64,000 nt of DNA from Colletotrichum lupini (Eukaryota; Ascomycota; Sordariomycetes; Glomerellales; Glomerellaceae): contig NC_064676.1 in assembly GCF_023278565.1 (NCBI RefSeq), positions 4,960,001 through 5,024,000 on the forward strand, read 5' to 3'. Below the pieces are notes generated by a model. The model was not told where the DNA came from. It saw nothing but the letters and a program-made list of their open reading frames with translations, and searched no databases. Below are positions 10,840 through 23,189 of the stretch, piece after piece (positions within the stretch are counted from its first letter, which is position 1; every line of letters begins with the position of its first letter). Both the position numbers and the translations under genes were made by a program.

Positions 10840-12627
10840 CTAAGAACTGGCTGCCCAATCCGCGAGCACGCCATGCTCCGCCAGCTTCTGCACCCAGGAA
10901 TGGATTGCAGGAGTGTGGTCCTTCTTCCGCCCCTGCACACGGTCATCGTCCTCATTCACGGAACCGATCTCGGCATTGTACTCTCCCATGAGAGACTTCT
11001 GCTTTGTCACAAGATCATCGTAGAGATTGAAGAGCTCCCCCATATCTGTGGATGGCTTCTTGACCTTTCTCTCGAATGCTGGGTCCACGTGGGCCTGTTG
11101 TATATCCGATCCTGATATGCCGAAGCCGGCGAGACGTTCAATGTCGGTGCTCAGAAGAGGCTGGTCATTGCCGGCGATGAGATTTTGCCAGCCGTCAACG
11201 CTCTTGGTACGCTTATTCAGAAGCTCGAATGAGCGGAGCGTGCTCGCGAGCTCTCCCGACAAGATCCCCAATGGACTCTTGCAGAGTGCAAGGAGGTTGA
11301 AGGTGAGGGCGGTGTCCTCAAACTGGAGCATGCGCGCCTGGATCTCGGGCTGGACCAGTTCAGCCCAGTGGACGCCCTCCTCGAGAGGTCCGATGCAGAC
11401 GGGCCTCGTCTTGAGACCATCTAGCTCCCAGACCGAGCCGTTAGCCGGTACGTAGGCGATGAAGTGGAATCCCGACTCCTCGTCAATCTTTTGCTTCTTG
11501 CTCTTCTTCGTCTTCTTTGCCGGCCCTCTGCGCTTCGTCTTCTTCTTGGACTCTGACGCCTCGATCTCGAGGACGAAGTCGGCGTTCAGGTGGTCCATTC
11601 TCCGGGTGAAGGAGTTGTGGACGGAGCGGATAAAGGGGTTTGAGCCCAGGGCGTGGCCGCGGAGCGGGGTGCTGAGTGTTTTTGTGGAGTCCTTGAAGGC
11701 CTGGAGGTCCTTGCCTAGATCGACTTCTGGGCTGTTCATGATGATGTTGGTCATGGCGACGGTTGCACAGGCGTTGTCTGTCGTCTGTGAAGCTCTGTGT
11801 GAGTATTTTCTATGCAGTCGAAGAGAGGAGGGGGGAAGGGGGGGGGGGGGGGGGAGGGGCAGATGAGAGAGAGTCATACCTGATTTGCAAACCAAACGTC
11901 GCGACTGTCGACGACTGCATCGTCCTCGTAGTTCTCAGAGAAGTATTGGTAGAGAAAGATGAGACCATAAACGGGTTGCGGAAGAGTCGCTACGTAATCT
12001 TCGTCAACCGCGAAGACCTCTTGGACCTTGACATCCTTGACGCCCATCTCTCGTAACATAGCATTGAAGAAGGCCTGAAAAAGGATTAGCATCAGTTTGA
12101 GGATGGAAACTGGGGTAGATAGTTGGAAACGCGGGTCAACGCACAGGTTCAGATTCCACCTCACACCAACCCTCCCACTCCTTGAGCTCATCCTCACCCA
12201 AGGGCGCCAGGGATTCACGGAGAAGCGTCTGGTAGTCTTTCGACCCGCTAGAAGCGGCAGCAGATGTTGAGGCGGCAACCGTCTCGGTAGCTTTGCGCTT
12301 AGGATTCCGCCTTGAGCCGGCGGCCATAGCAATTGCGACAGCTTCACCTTCAGCGTCACCGTCAGCCTCGCAGGGTGATTCCTTCCTCTTCCGCAACCGG
12401 CCGGCTTCTGGCGAGCAATCGGGCTCGCCTGCTACCTCAAGAGCCACATTAGTTTGCTGTGGGCTGGATTTGATTGCGTAGATATCGCATTCGTGGTCTA
12501 TAGGTGAAGGTACGTCAGATATTTGTTGTGCTTTAGTCATTGGAGGCACCATGACTGCTGCGCTTGCCTGGCGACTTCGCAAATGCCTTCGAGGCATCTT
12601 AGCAGGCGCAGACACTACTGAGGCCAT
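10840..12627 (-). CDS. uch2: Ubiquitin C-terminal hydrolase of the UCH37/UCHL5 family
   Basis: Deubiquitinase of peptidase family C12; in other organisms UCH37 edits ubiquitin chains on the 26S proteasome or works with INO80. Exons 12627-12145, 12074-11880 and 11784-10840, all phase 0, give 540 residues. The oxyanion Gln and catalytic Cys lie in VWFANQTTDNACAT (Cys near 232), His in GFHFIAYV (about 333) and Asp in VWELDG (about 348). The end (HTPAIHSWVQKLAEHGVL) resembles the UCH37 ULD tail. Unusual points are a ~150-residue disordered extension before the catalytic domain and a Lys-rich insert between Cys and His that could act as a nuclear signal. ATG 12627 was chosen over 12597; both have A at -3. 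The frame stays open further upstream, but that stretch reads like promoter. Confidence 0.9.
11838..11854 (+). repeat. G17 homopolymer in UCH37 intron 2
   Basis: Seventeen consecutive G on the + strand (C17 in the transcript), flanked by further G-runs at 11830-11835 and 11856-11859. It lies in the 95-nt second intron of the UCH37 gene. It is an obvious candidate for polymerase slippage, assembly length error, or G-quadruplex/i-motif formation. Confidence 0.9.
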
Positions 12628-13809
12628 GCTGACAAATGCCTTGTGGTATGATGGCTTCGTTCGCTTGTTTGGTGATTTTGACTGAGAAATCAAAGTAAAG
12701 AGTGATTCTGCCAGAAGCTTGTAGAAGAAGTTGATACTAAGCAAGTGGTGCAGAATATAGGCAGTGGTGAGTGGGAGAGAAAGGGCGATAAGAAGGTGAT
12801 TAAAATGAAGATGGTGTTCGGCTGCTAATCGATTAAGAAGGAAGAAAAAGGTAGGTAGGAGACCTTGTCTACTGATTAAGGGCAAATATTTCGTTGTTGG
12901 TTCTGTCAAATGAAGGTGCCTTTGACCTGAGGTTGCCTTTGAGGACCAAGGACAATGTGAAGAGGGTTTACGAATGGAACATTTGCCTTGAGCTCGGAAC
13001 CTGGATTCCATTGACCAGGCACTATTCGATGGTCTCATTGTGGAAGGAGCGACATGACAGGATGCAAAAAAAGAGATCATTCTTTGTTGTAGTAACGCAG
13101 GGTAAAATATCACCTAGTTGATGACAGAAGATGCGATGCAGACTTACCTCCATTACATGTGACGGCTTGAGAACTTGGGAGGATATGCATTTCTCAGAGA
13201 GCCTCCTATCTACTTGAGATTATACATTGGATGGATAAATTGACCTCTTTCATTGAGCCAAGGTAACTGGGGCGTAGCTTCTGTGCTCACTTTGGGTTTA
13301 TACGGCTGGTGATAATAGGTGGCGGCACCGATATTGTGTCAAGATAAGCTTCAGAACACGGCGGGGATCGTCCATCGACAACGGGCAGGCTGCAGCTTCT
13401 ACCCAGCTACGTCAACAGAGGAGGAAGGCGGATCCGCTCGGCTTTCACACAGCGTAGGTGCCTTGCCCGCCAGCTGCCACCAAGCTGGAACCCTGTTAGT
13501 ATCCCAAGGAGGACCCACCTAACGAAATCTGAACCAATCAAAGCACACAAATACACATCAGGTGGGTGTTGTTGCCAGGCGCGTTTAGACGTGACGAACA
13601 TTCACTGGAAATTTTGAAGCTTTTGGATTCCCGGTCCAGCCTTTCAAGTTCCATACTTCCACGACGTCAACAATAGCTTGCAACGCCGGGCAAGCCCATT
13701 TAATACCCGACGTCTACCCTTCGCATCGCTCAGAGCGGAAGATTCCACCCATCATCGGCAAAGTCAACACACTCCGATTCTTATGAGGCGACCTTGAAAA
13801 CGGCATGCG
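12628..13809. promoter_or_regulatory. Divergent promoter between the UCH37 and POM152 genes
   Basis: About 1.2 kb separating two divergent start codons. A CCAAT box followed by CAAAG lies close to 13533. The minus-strand frame of the UCH37 first exon happens to stay open to about 13113, but that part is compositionally unlike the gene. No RNA gene or repeat was recognised. Confidence 0.35.
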
Positions 13810-16800
13810 ATGAGCGCAACACCGAGACAGCGGACTGGTGGCTTTCCACAAACACCAGCCCGACGACAGGATCCCGACCCGAACTCCTCCGTTTCCTCCC
13901 AGAAGAGCAGTCATCGCACATCTTCGCTTCCTCAAGCCCCCGAGAGTGCGACTCGAAATGGCCCTGCGACCGAGCCCGTCATTCCTTTAACCATCCTCGA
14001 TGCTCCGCAACAACGCTTCTATGCCTTTGCCATTTACGTCGGGCTGCTGGCATGGCGATTCTACGACTGGATCAAGCTTGTGGAGGATAATGATACATCG
14101 GCATGGCTATTTCTGAAATGGGTCTTTATCGACTTTGGCTTTCTTTTTGGCCTCCCGGAGATGAGGATACCATGGCTGGAGTTGTCGCAGCCTGTAGTCA
14201 CGGCAATCTTCCTCATCCACGCCTTCTTCAACTTCATGTTGATGTTCAACATTCCGGTATGTGCAGGAAGTTGTGTGCCACTTTTGAGGCCAGGCTAACC
14301 ACGAATAGCTCCCCTTGCAACCATGGCTCATTGGCTTCCTCAAGGTCTTCTACGACCGAGAGCTGGCTGTTTCTGAGAACACTGTCAAGGTTTCAAGCAT
14401 TCTGCATAATCATTCCTTGATCATGGGCAGGCAGATCATCAACATTTTGCCAGAAGGGTAAGAATCTAATAAGGCACATTACTGCAATTTCTGTTGCTGA
14501 CATGGTCTACCCAGTTCTGCGGTACTCAACTTCGAGCAAACTCCATTCTGCATCGGCGAAGGGCGCGAAACTATTCGACTACCCATACAGTTCAACTCTA
14601 CGGTGCCTGCTGAGATGGAGCTCATCCGCATCGACCTTGATACCAATCTGGAAGAAACGATCAAGCTGTCCACTAGGGAGGTTCGCAAAATCGCAAAGCA
14701 GATCAAGGACCAAACGGCGGAATCAAACCCACTGGCTCACTCAATCGAGTACCCAGTCAAGAAGACTGGTGTGTACCGCCTGGGCAAGGTTCTGGATGAA
14801 TACAAGCTTGAGGTCCAACGCACAACGAGGGACACCTATGTAGTGCCGTGCCCGAAGGCAGGTTTCCGGACGCCCGATAAAGAGGACCGGTGCATCAGAG
14901 ACTTGTCCAACTTGCTTGTTGACGTCACCGGAACGCCGCCCCTGAAAATTGTCTACAGTCGGACAGGAAAAGACAACGATCGCAGCTTTCATTTCCAGAG
15001 CTTGCAGCCTGAAGATTATACCTCGCCTTTACTTGGTACCCCATCTTCTTCATTGACTCAAGTTGGTGATGAAGACATCTCCTGGGTCAAGCCCCATACG
15101 GTGGCCGTGCGCATCAACGAGACGCTGGATAGCCCAGGGCAGTGGCAGTACGCCGTGGACGAGGTTACGGATGGCTTCGGCAACGTTCAGAAGTACGCTC
15201 CGTCTGCCGAAGATGCGGAAGTGCGTCCCCGGCCTAAGCATCTGGCACGCAACTTCTTCGTCAAGGAGCGGCCCAGAGCTCGCTTGCAGGATTGTGACCT
15301 ACGCAGACCGGTCAAGGTTGCCAAGGGCCAGAAGGCAAGACTTCCAGTCAGTTTCTCGATAGCCGGGAAGAACCCCGATACTTCGCATACATTGACTTGG
15401 GAGTTCTCGCCCATCGACTCTTTGACCAACAGCGGAGACCACGGCGATCAGGTTTCCTTGGGTTCTTTTACCGCAGCCAACTCCCACGACAAGCCATATG
15501 TTTCGGAGCCTGGTCTCTACACACTCAAATCTGTTTCTAGTGGCTCGTGCGAAGGCGAAGTGCAGGAGCCGTCATCTTGCCTGTTGCTCAACCCACTCGA
15601 GCCCCAGCTTGCTCTCCGTTCCGAAGAGATCCCCGACAAATGCGCAGGTAACTCAGTGGGACTCCGAGTTGACCTGGACTTCATCGGAACGCCACCATTC
15701 GTGGTTCGATACGACGTCGTTGACGAGCAGGGCAAGACCCGACACGAGCGGGTGGAAGCAAAGGGTCTCAGACAACAAGTCGAACTGAGACCCACTGCAG
15801 CTGGTCATCACAAGTACATCTTCAAGCAGATTGATGATGCTATCTATAAGGGTCAGCCTCTCAGCCCCGAAATGACGTTGGAAACGGACGTGAAGCCAGC
15901 CGCCTCTGCACACATTTCGCACCCGACCGGACTCAAGAGCGCTTGTCTCGAACAGGAAGTTGAAGTCGACATCCTCCTTCTCGGTGACGCCCCGTTTACG
16001 CTCGAATGGGAGCTGGTGCACGATGGAAAACGTAAATCTGAGCGTGTCACCGACATCGAGGGGTCATCGTACAAGATTAAGACCAAGCCTCTTGCGAAGG
16101 GCGGAGAGTACACACTCGCTCTCAACAGCGTCCAGGATAAGTCTGGCTGTCGCACGTTCCTGAAGGATGAGCTCAAGATCTCGGTTAGGCGCCAGCGGCC
16201 CCGCGCAGCATTTGGCTTGCTCGAGAACAAGCGCATCACCAAGGTCATCGAACATGCCGATGTCAAGCTGCCTTTGCGACTTCAGGGCGAAGGACCTTGG
16301 ACTGTTTCTTACCGCAATGTTGATGGAAGTGATGAGATCTACGAAAAGACGTTGAGGAACGGCAACGATGTCCTTCCTGTCAGGTCCCGAGGCACGTACG
16401 AGATCGTCAACGTGAAAGACAACCAGTGTCCTGGTGTTGTGGACCCTCAGGCTTCCAAGTTCGAGGTCGACTGGTACCCTCGTCCAGAGATCACCGTGGT
16501 ACCGTCTGACACAATCACGTTGGATAAGGGTAAATACGTCAAACGTGATGTTTGTGAGGGGGATATCGACGCTTTTGAGGTCAACCTGAAGGGTAAGTTA
16601 ATCGGCCATCTCAATTATCAAATCTCACTAACTCTTGCAAGGCTCGGCTCCATTCCATGTTGATTACAATATTCAGCACAAACCTCCCCAGGGCTATGCC
16701 TCGACCAACAAGAGGGATTTCGACACGTCTCTCAACAAAGCGTCCATTCCTATGGATACCTCCAAATCTGGAGAGTACACGTACCAGTTCTCCGCCCTCG

Positions 16801-17750
16801 CAGATAATCTCTACAACAGCGAGAAGAACTCTCGGTCACTCGTCATCGACCAAAGGGTCAACGCCAAGCCATCTGCTGCCTTCGTCAAGCCCGGTCAATC
16901 GTTCAAGTACTGCAAGACCGAGCAAGACAAGGAAGACACCATTCCTATCACCCTGAACGGTGTCGCTCCATTCTACATTGAGATCGAAATCAAGCATCAC
17001 AGTGGCACCGTCCCCGAAACATATAGAATTCCTTCGATCCAAGGTAACACGTACGGCATTCACATTCCCAGGCAGCATTTACGTCTTGGAATCCAGCATG
17101 TCCGCATCCGCGAGGTTAGAGACGCTCGCGGATGCCAAAAGAAGTACGAGATCGGTGCGCCATCTGTGCAAGTTCATCTCCATGACGCTCCCGCTATCTA
17201 CCCTCTGGAGAGCCGAGGAGACTACTGCGTCGGTGAACGCATTGCTTATACGCTTTCCGGCACGCCTCCTTTTGAGATTTGGTACGATTTCCAGGGCCAG
17301 CAACGCAAGGCTAAGTCTAGCACAACCAACTTCCGTCGTATCGCCGAGTCACCTGGCGAATTTACCATCACCTCTATCTCTGATAAGGCCTCGGAGTGCC
17401 GCGCCTCTGTCGACATTACCAAGACTATTCACCCTCTGCCCGCTGTCAAGATCAGCAGGGGCCGACAGACTCGGGTGGATATCCATGAAGGCAACGAAGT
17501 GGAGATCCTCTTTGAGTTCTGGGGCACTCCGCCGTACGAATTCACATACACTCGCAGCTCCAATGCCCGTAAGGGCCAGAAGAGCGTGGTCCTTGAGACA
17601 CGCCATGACGTCTCTTACGAAAGCAGCAAGATCATTCGCGCGAGCCAAGAAGGTACATATGAGGTGGTCGCGATCAAGGACAAGTTCTGCGCCTTCTCTA
17701 CCCAGCAGGTTGCCGACAGCGGCAAAGAGCAAAAGCTGCTCAAATATTAG
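13810..17750 (+). CDS. POM152: Nuclear pore membrane glycoprotein Pom152
   Basis: Integral nucleoporin forming the luminal ring of the nuclear pore. Four exons, 13810-14256, 14309-14457, 14515-16592 and 16642-17750, keep phase and give 1260 residues (yeast Pom152 is 1337). A short Ser/Thr/Pro-rich cytoplasmic N-terminus is followed by hydrophobic segments near residues 62-85, 97-118 and 127-150. The rest is a chain of Ig-like luminal repeats, each marked by a Gly-x-x-Pro-aromatic signature, for example [10 protein letters not shown] (~338), [10 protein letters not shown] (~590), [10 protein letters not shown] (~689), [10 protein letters not shown] (~790), [10 protein letters not shown] (~892), [10 protein letters not shown] (~998), [10 protein letters not shown] (~1098) and [10 protein letters not shown] (~1186). 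Their spacing is about 100 residues, as expected for the family. Confidence 0.92.
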
Positions 17751-18130
17751 AATGAATACAACGAAACTGGGATAAAGGGGGGTATTTTCGGAATGAATAC
17801 ACACTAGCTTGGACTTGTTGCGTGTGATGAGAAAAGGGGCATGTTTTGTGTATACGTCTTTTGTTGGTGTGCATAGGCATTTTATATCATGGCATGGCGT
17901 TACAGACAGGGAAAACCAAAGGTTGAATAGGGCTATAATTAGCATCACCAAGTACAATTTCTTTTTGTAATCACTCAACTGAACCGCGAATCTGTGTGCG
18001 GACGTTGCAATGACATGGTAAAAAAAAAAAAAAAAAAACCCGGACTTTTGATGCTCATGGACTTTTCCTAACCTCGCTATGATTCCCCAAATTACACCAT
18101 CTACGTTTCGTAGATCCTATCTTTCATCCT
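17751..18130. other. Convergent 3' spacer with an A19 run
   Basis: 380 bp between the stop codons of POM152 and the UTP22 gene. It contains nineteen consecutive A at 18020-18038, directly followed by cccgg. The run could be a simple homopolymer or the remnant of a retroposed tail. No gene was seen. Confidence 0.6.
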
Positions 18131-21100
18131 CTATTCAATGAGCTCAATCTTCTTGATCAAGTCACCACCGATCCTAGCAATCTCCAGCAGCACAGCCGGT
18201 TTGTTCACCTCGACCACATCGCCCTCCTCGTCGTCGTCGCTGTCGCCCTTGACCCGGTGGAAGTTGTAGGGCAGACCGACACGGAACTTTTGCCGACTGC
18301 GCAGCTTGGGCTGCCAGATGGCGCCGATGACGGCGTCGCCGGACGCGCCGTGGAAGAAGACGAGGGTGTCCTCGTACGCCGTCTCGAGCTCCGTCAGCAG
18401 GACCGTCGCCGGGTGTCGCGCGAGCGGCAGCGGGATTTTCCCCGTGCGCTCGTCGAGGTTCTTGAAGAGGGAGGTGCGGGTGCCCGCCTCGGAGGCGGCG
18501 TCGCGGGCGACGCGTTTCAGGCCCGAGGTGGAGAGGTGGAGGAGGACGTCGTAGTCTGCCAGGGACGGCTGGAAGAGCTCGGCGACGTCGAGCGCGATGC
18601 CTTGCTCCTTGATCTTTTTGCTGGAGGCTTTCGCGAGGCGGGTCATGCGTGTTGCGAGGAGCTTGGAGGGCCCCTGGCGGGTGTAGGCCAGGCCTAGGTG
18701 GTCGTGCGGGGTGGCGACGAAGAGGACTGCGTGGGACATTGTCGGGTCGCGGGCGCGCCAGGCCTCGAGGTGGTGCTGGGCGACGGCGCGGTCGTCGGCG
18801 GTCATGTCGTCGGAGGAGTCGACGACGAGGGCCTCGTCGCGCCAGTCCCAGCGGGAGAGGAAGAGGATGGTGCGGAGGAAGCCGGACATTGTGCTGGAGG
18901 GGACCTTCCAGGGGTTCGGGTTGAGGAAGACGTGGAGGACGAGGAGCTCGATGAGCTCTTCCGAGATGTGGCTCGCGAGCTTGTGCACGTTGAACCAGTG
19001 CTTGACGAGGCGGATCGTGTTGGAGAGGGTGGTGAAGCGGGTGCAGTAGGTTGTGATTGTCTGCGTGTGGAGGGGCAGGTGCTTGTGGCGCCAGTTGAGG
19101 TTGAAGAGGGCCTCTTCGGCCTGGACTCTGCTCTGGGGGTCCAGCGTCTTGTTCCTGGCTTGGCGGTCTAGGAGGGCCTCCTCGAGCTCTGCGTAGATGC
19201 GCAGTCGGAAAGCGGCGCCGTTGGGGTAGATGATGTCCAGGTAGGCAAGGTTGTCGATATCCCGTGCTGCGTTGTCGCGACCGAGGCTCGTTGAGATGTT
19301 GTCGTGGGCAGCGCGTAACCGACGGTCAATGTCGAGCAGGAACTCAATTTTGGACTCCTGGATCGCGACAAGGTTCTCCGGCCACTTGCTGGATGCCTCA
19401 AAGTAGAGGTTTACGTCCATGGGCGGAGGGCCGGATTTCTGAGAGAGCGCAAAGGGCGGCGTGACCGACGCGGATCGCAGTTCGGGGACAACGGGGGCGA
19501 TTTGCCTGACCGAGAGCGGCATCTCCTCCAGGCCGCGGATGTCCTGCTCGAGCGTGCTGAAGGCCTTTCTCGCTGCCTCGAAGGATTCCCTGTCAAAGGG
19601 CGAGATGTCCAGGGAAGGGGGGATATCGGCATCGTGGAAGCGCAAATCGCCAGCACCAAGGCTCACGTGGCGCTGGAGGACGTACCGGACGATCTCTTCG
19701 CAGATTTCTGCAGACGTCTGCCGCGTCCACTGCACGCACTCGAGGATGCTGCCGTCCTGGAAGCGACGGAGCTCGGCCTTGTCACCCCAGAACTTGCGGA
19801 ACTTTGCCGCCTCCTTCTCGAGCTCGGCCGAAGGACCATACTCCATCAAGCGTCCCATGTTGGCAGGGTCGAAGATGACGCCAACCTGGATGTTGGACAG
19901 GTTCGTGGGCCGGGTGCTGGTGATTGACCACGGTGCTGGGTCTTGACTCGCGAAATGAATCAGCTGTGACCTTTCCTTCAACGCCTTCTTCAGAACGGTG
20001 TAAGCCTTGAAGCTTAGATCCCAGACGGCACCTCGTCGATCGGGGTTTGTGCTTTTTGAGTTGCTGTCCACGTTTTGGATCTCGAAAATGCTATCGAATA
20101 GGTGTAGCGGCAAGTCGGCTTTGGTGATGAAGGTCGGCTCGAACTGGTTTGCCAGAGTGTCGTTGAGTACTTCCATGGTGGTGCTGGCGTGGAAGTGGAG
20201 AAGGCTCGCTGACCAGGGGCTCATCTTGTATAAAATGTTGACTTCACGTTCGGGATCGAACATGACGGGGCCGTTCTCTCGAATGAGGTCAGCGCCCAGC
20301 TTGTATGTGCCAAAGACAAAGGGCTTCTTAGCAAACTCGGTAGACGCAAGGAACTGGACCGTGGCCTTGAATAGCTCAGTGCTGCTCAGAGCCGAAGAAA
20401 GCGCCGGCTGGCCGTTCCGTCCACCGGTCTGCAGCAGCAACGCCATCATGATTGCCCATTCAAAGTGACCGAATCCACCCTTGGCCAGCGAACTGCCCAA
20501 ACCTCGTTGTTGGAGCCAGATTCTTCCGAGTATGCAAGCGTCTGCGAAGGCGGCGCAATCCGCCTTGGCTCTAGTGAGGACCCGCAGATACGTGACAAAT
20601 GTGTCTTCAGCCTTAATGGTCGAGTTGTAGAAGGGCGTAGACACAGTCGACTCCTTGGCGTTCTCCGGCTGCCTATTTCGGTTGCTGTTGTACGCGGGGT
20701 GCAACTTCTTCTTGGGGAAGACACCTTCCGGCGCGCAAGGAATGATCCGAATGACGAAATCCGACTTTGAAGACCCCGATTCGGCCTTCTCGTCGCTCTC
20801 GTCGCTTTCTGACGATTCGGATGTTGAAGAGGGTCTGATGGAGAGGACGGGCAGAAGGGCGTTGCCATTGAGATTCTCGAACTCCAGGTCGGCCGATCCT
20901 GCCAACTCCTTGCGCAAGGCGGCTGCAATATTCGCAATATAGTAGGCTCTGCGGTAGAAGTAGCGCATGTTCTGGTGATCCTTTTCTTGGAATAGCGAAG
21001 CCGGCATCTGCACAATCATGTCCACACCCTTGTTGGCCTGGGCCTGGATCATCGTCTTCGAGACGTAGCTGCCCACGACATTGTAAGCGGCGGGCTTTTC

Positions 21101-21476
21101 GTATGACAGCTTGTACGGCGCATCGTCGGCGGGTTTCGGGTCCGGATAGGGAATCTTGATCTTATTCGTCTTCTGGAACTTGCGCGTGGCTTCGGCGATC
21201 TACAACGAGGTTAACACAGCCTGTGTCTAGTGGGGGGGAGCAGCATCATCGGGGATTACGAACAGGAATAGGACCATGAGGCTCAATTCCTTGGATCAGG
21301 TTTCTGATCTTATGCAACAGGGCGTCAGCGCCATCGAGAGCCTCGGCGTAGTCAACCTTGACCTCCTTCAACAGTTCGTCCGTCTGTAGGACGAATGGAC
21401 TCGCCGTCGCGATGTTGGCAGAGATCTTGGAGTCGCCCTTGTGGGAAACCTTACGTCGCTTGGCGCTCTGTTCCAT
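18131..21476 (-). CDS. UTP22: U3 snoRNP / small-subunit processome protein Utp22 (Nrap family)
   Basis: Nucleolar protein of the SSU processome required for 18S pre-rRNA processing; in yeast it is part of the UTP-C module with Rrp7 and casein kinase 2. Two exons, 21476-21264 and 21199-18131, give 1093 residues. The first exon encodes a basic start (MEQSAKRRKVSHKG) and a helical segment. Exon 2 carries the tandem nucleotidyltransferase-like/OAS1-like Nrap domains, seen as KGVDMIVQMPASLFQEKDHQNMR, GFGHFEWAIMMALLLQTGG, RRFQDGSILECVQW and VRLVKHWFNVHKLASHI-like segments. The intron (64 nt) needs an unusual GTTCGT donor at 21263; no other donor keeps the frame to the conserved start of exon 2. Confidence 0.92.
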
Positions 21477-23189
21477 TTTAGCGACTTGAACGGTTCAGCC
21501 CGGTGTATATGATGTACGGGTGGGCTGTCCAATTCGTGACCGACAAGCGCAATGATACAAAATCACAGCAATACGGGTCGCAACCTCAGATCCATCCTAC
21601 TGCTGCACCGAAGGCGCAGCGATGCTGGGAAATTTTTTGAGCGTGGGGCAGCCGATAAGAGCTGGGAGAAAACTTATCCCTGGCCGATTGTCCGATAAGA
21701 CATTGGACTTTGCGATGGCTCCACCTTAACTTTGCGGTCGCCAATCAGCGGCTAGGCATCTTCAGGCGTACGGATACACCCCGCCTCAAATCGTCCAGTC
21801 CATAAGCTACCTTACCTGGCGCGCTCCTGGTTACCTAAGTTATCCAGCGGATACTGCACCCCGACCATGCAGCCATGGGGTTGGATAAATATTAAAAGAC
21901 GTAGGACAGTCTCATCAATTGAGGTCACCATGTCAGTATGCGACCTGTGCAGCTTGGATATCCAATGGTGACCTGCTTCTTGGGGCTCAACGTGTTTTCT
22001 TTTGGAGCATTTGCATCGCAGCAATGGCCGAGGATACAGAAGAGAGGCTAGCAGAACACACCGGGGATTTCTCCACAACATCGGATGGCAACGAGCCGCT
22101 CGAGTGCCGGACTGCGTACCGAAGGTTCGGGGCTAATGATGACAGACGCAGGGGACCGCAGAGCTCTGAACCTCGCCAGCGACCCAGCCAAGCCGGCGCG
22201 CGCCTCGAGGGGTTGTGCATGCCGCCGGTATCGCAGTGACAATTTGCTGGTAGGCTGGGGGTTTTACCATGCATTGATCCATTGTCGAGGGGACTGAGTG
22301 GTTGCAGAGAGCGCCTGTTCGGAACTGAGGTTGGAAATTCCTGACTTTTGTTCCGCTTCGGCAGAGTCCTCGGCAAACGGCGCCGCTTCCCGAACCGATC
22401 CCCGAGTTCACCCATAATAGTCCATAGCTGTATGATTGATGTTCTGATGTTGAGCTTACCCTCTGGAGACGCTGTCACTATTTACTCTACGCAGGATAAA
22501 GAAGGTGTAGACAAAACAAAGCATAGGTGCAACTGGGTATGCACTCCCTCCATCAGAGGCTCAGAATTGTCTTTGCGGGGTTCAGACGGGGTCAAGGGGA
22601 AAGCTGGAGGTGGACTTTTCCCAGTTTGGCGTCACCCCAGAGCCCAAGCCGCAAGAACATTTAGCCCCGCCACTTTCCGAGTCGCGGAACATGAGAGGGG
22701 GGAGTGCTTAGCTAACGCTGCCAAAAGGTGCCTGTCGACCCCAGAGTTGGAGCTTCTTTGTCCGCTGGAGGTTCTCAGACTCGCCAGCAGGCCCAAGCTT
22801 GAACCCTCGTCTTTCCTCTTGCCGAGCTCAATCCCGAAGGGATGGGGCGGAATCAGGTACCCCCTGGACACGCTCTCCCAATCCATCCCACATACTGTGC
22901 TCTGCGGCAATTCACGGTCTTGGAGCTAGGTCCTGGGGGATAAACGTAGATGCAATAAATTGGCCGGGGCCCCTTCGGAATCCCTCGTGACGAAAGGCAT
23001 TTCTTCTCTCCTTCTCCCTCCCCAATTCCTCTCTCCAGCTTCATTCCCAACTCCTGTCAAAAGCTTCTTTGTCGTTGTCACTCTTGCGTACGGTGACCTG
23101 CTTCAGTCCGTTGCTCAACCGTACTCTCCGGCCCTTGTAACCCTCCGCTGTAGTCACGTACTACCATCCACACACCCTCACACACCACG
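21477..23189. promoter_or_regulatory. Divergent intergenic region between the UTP22 and SCOT genes
   Basis: 1.7 kb separating two divergent starts. A CCAAT box (gccaatcagcgg) is visible around 21740 on the UTP22 side, and a pyrimidine-rich leader (cttctctccttctccctcc) lies 150-200 bp before the CoA-transferase start. The middle 22.0-22.9 kb has short open frames on both strands with no protein character. I recognise no tRNA or repeat. Confidence 0.35.

Noticed and set aside
12628..13113. Upstream extension of the UCH37 reading frame
   Set aside because: The frame is open but the encoded residues lack any conserved or targeting character, and the region functions as a divergent promoter.
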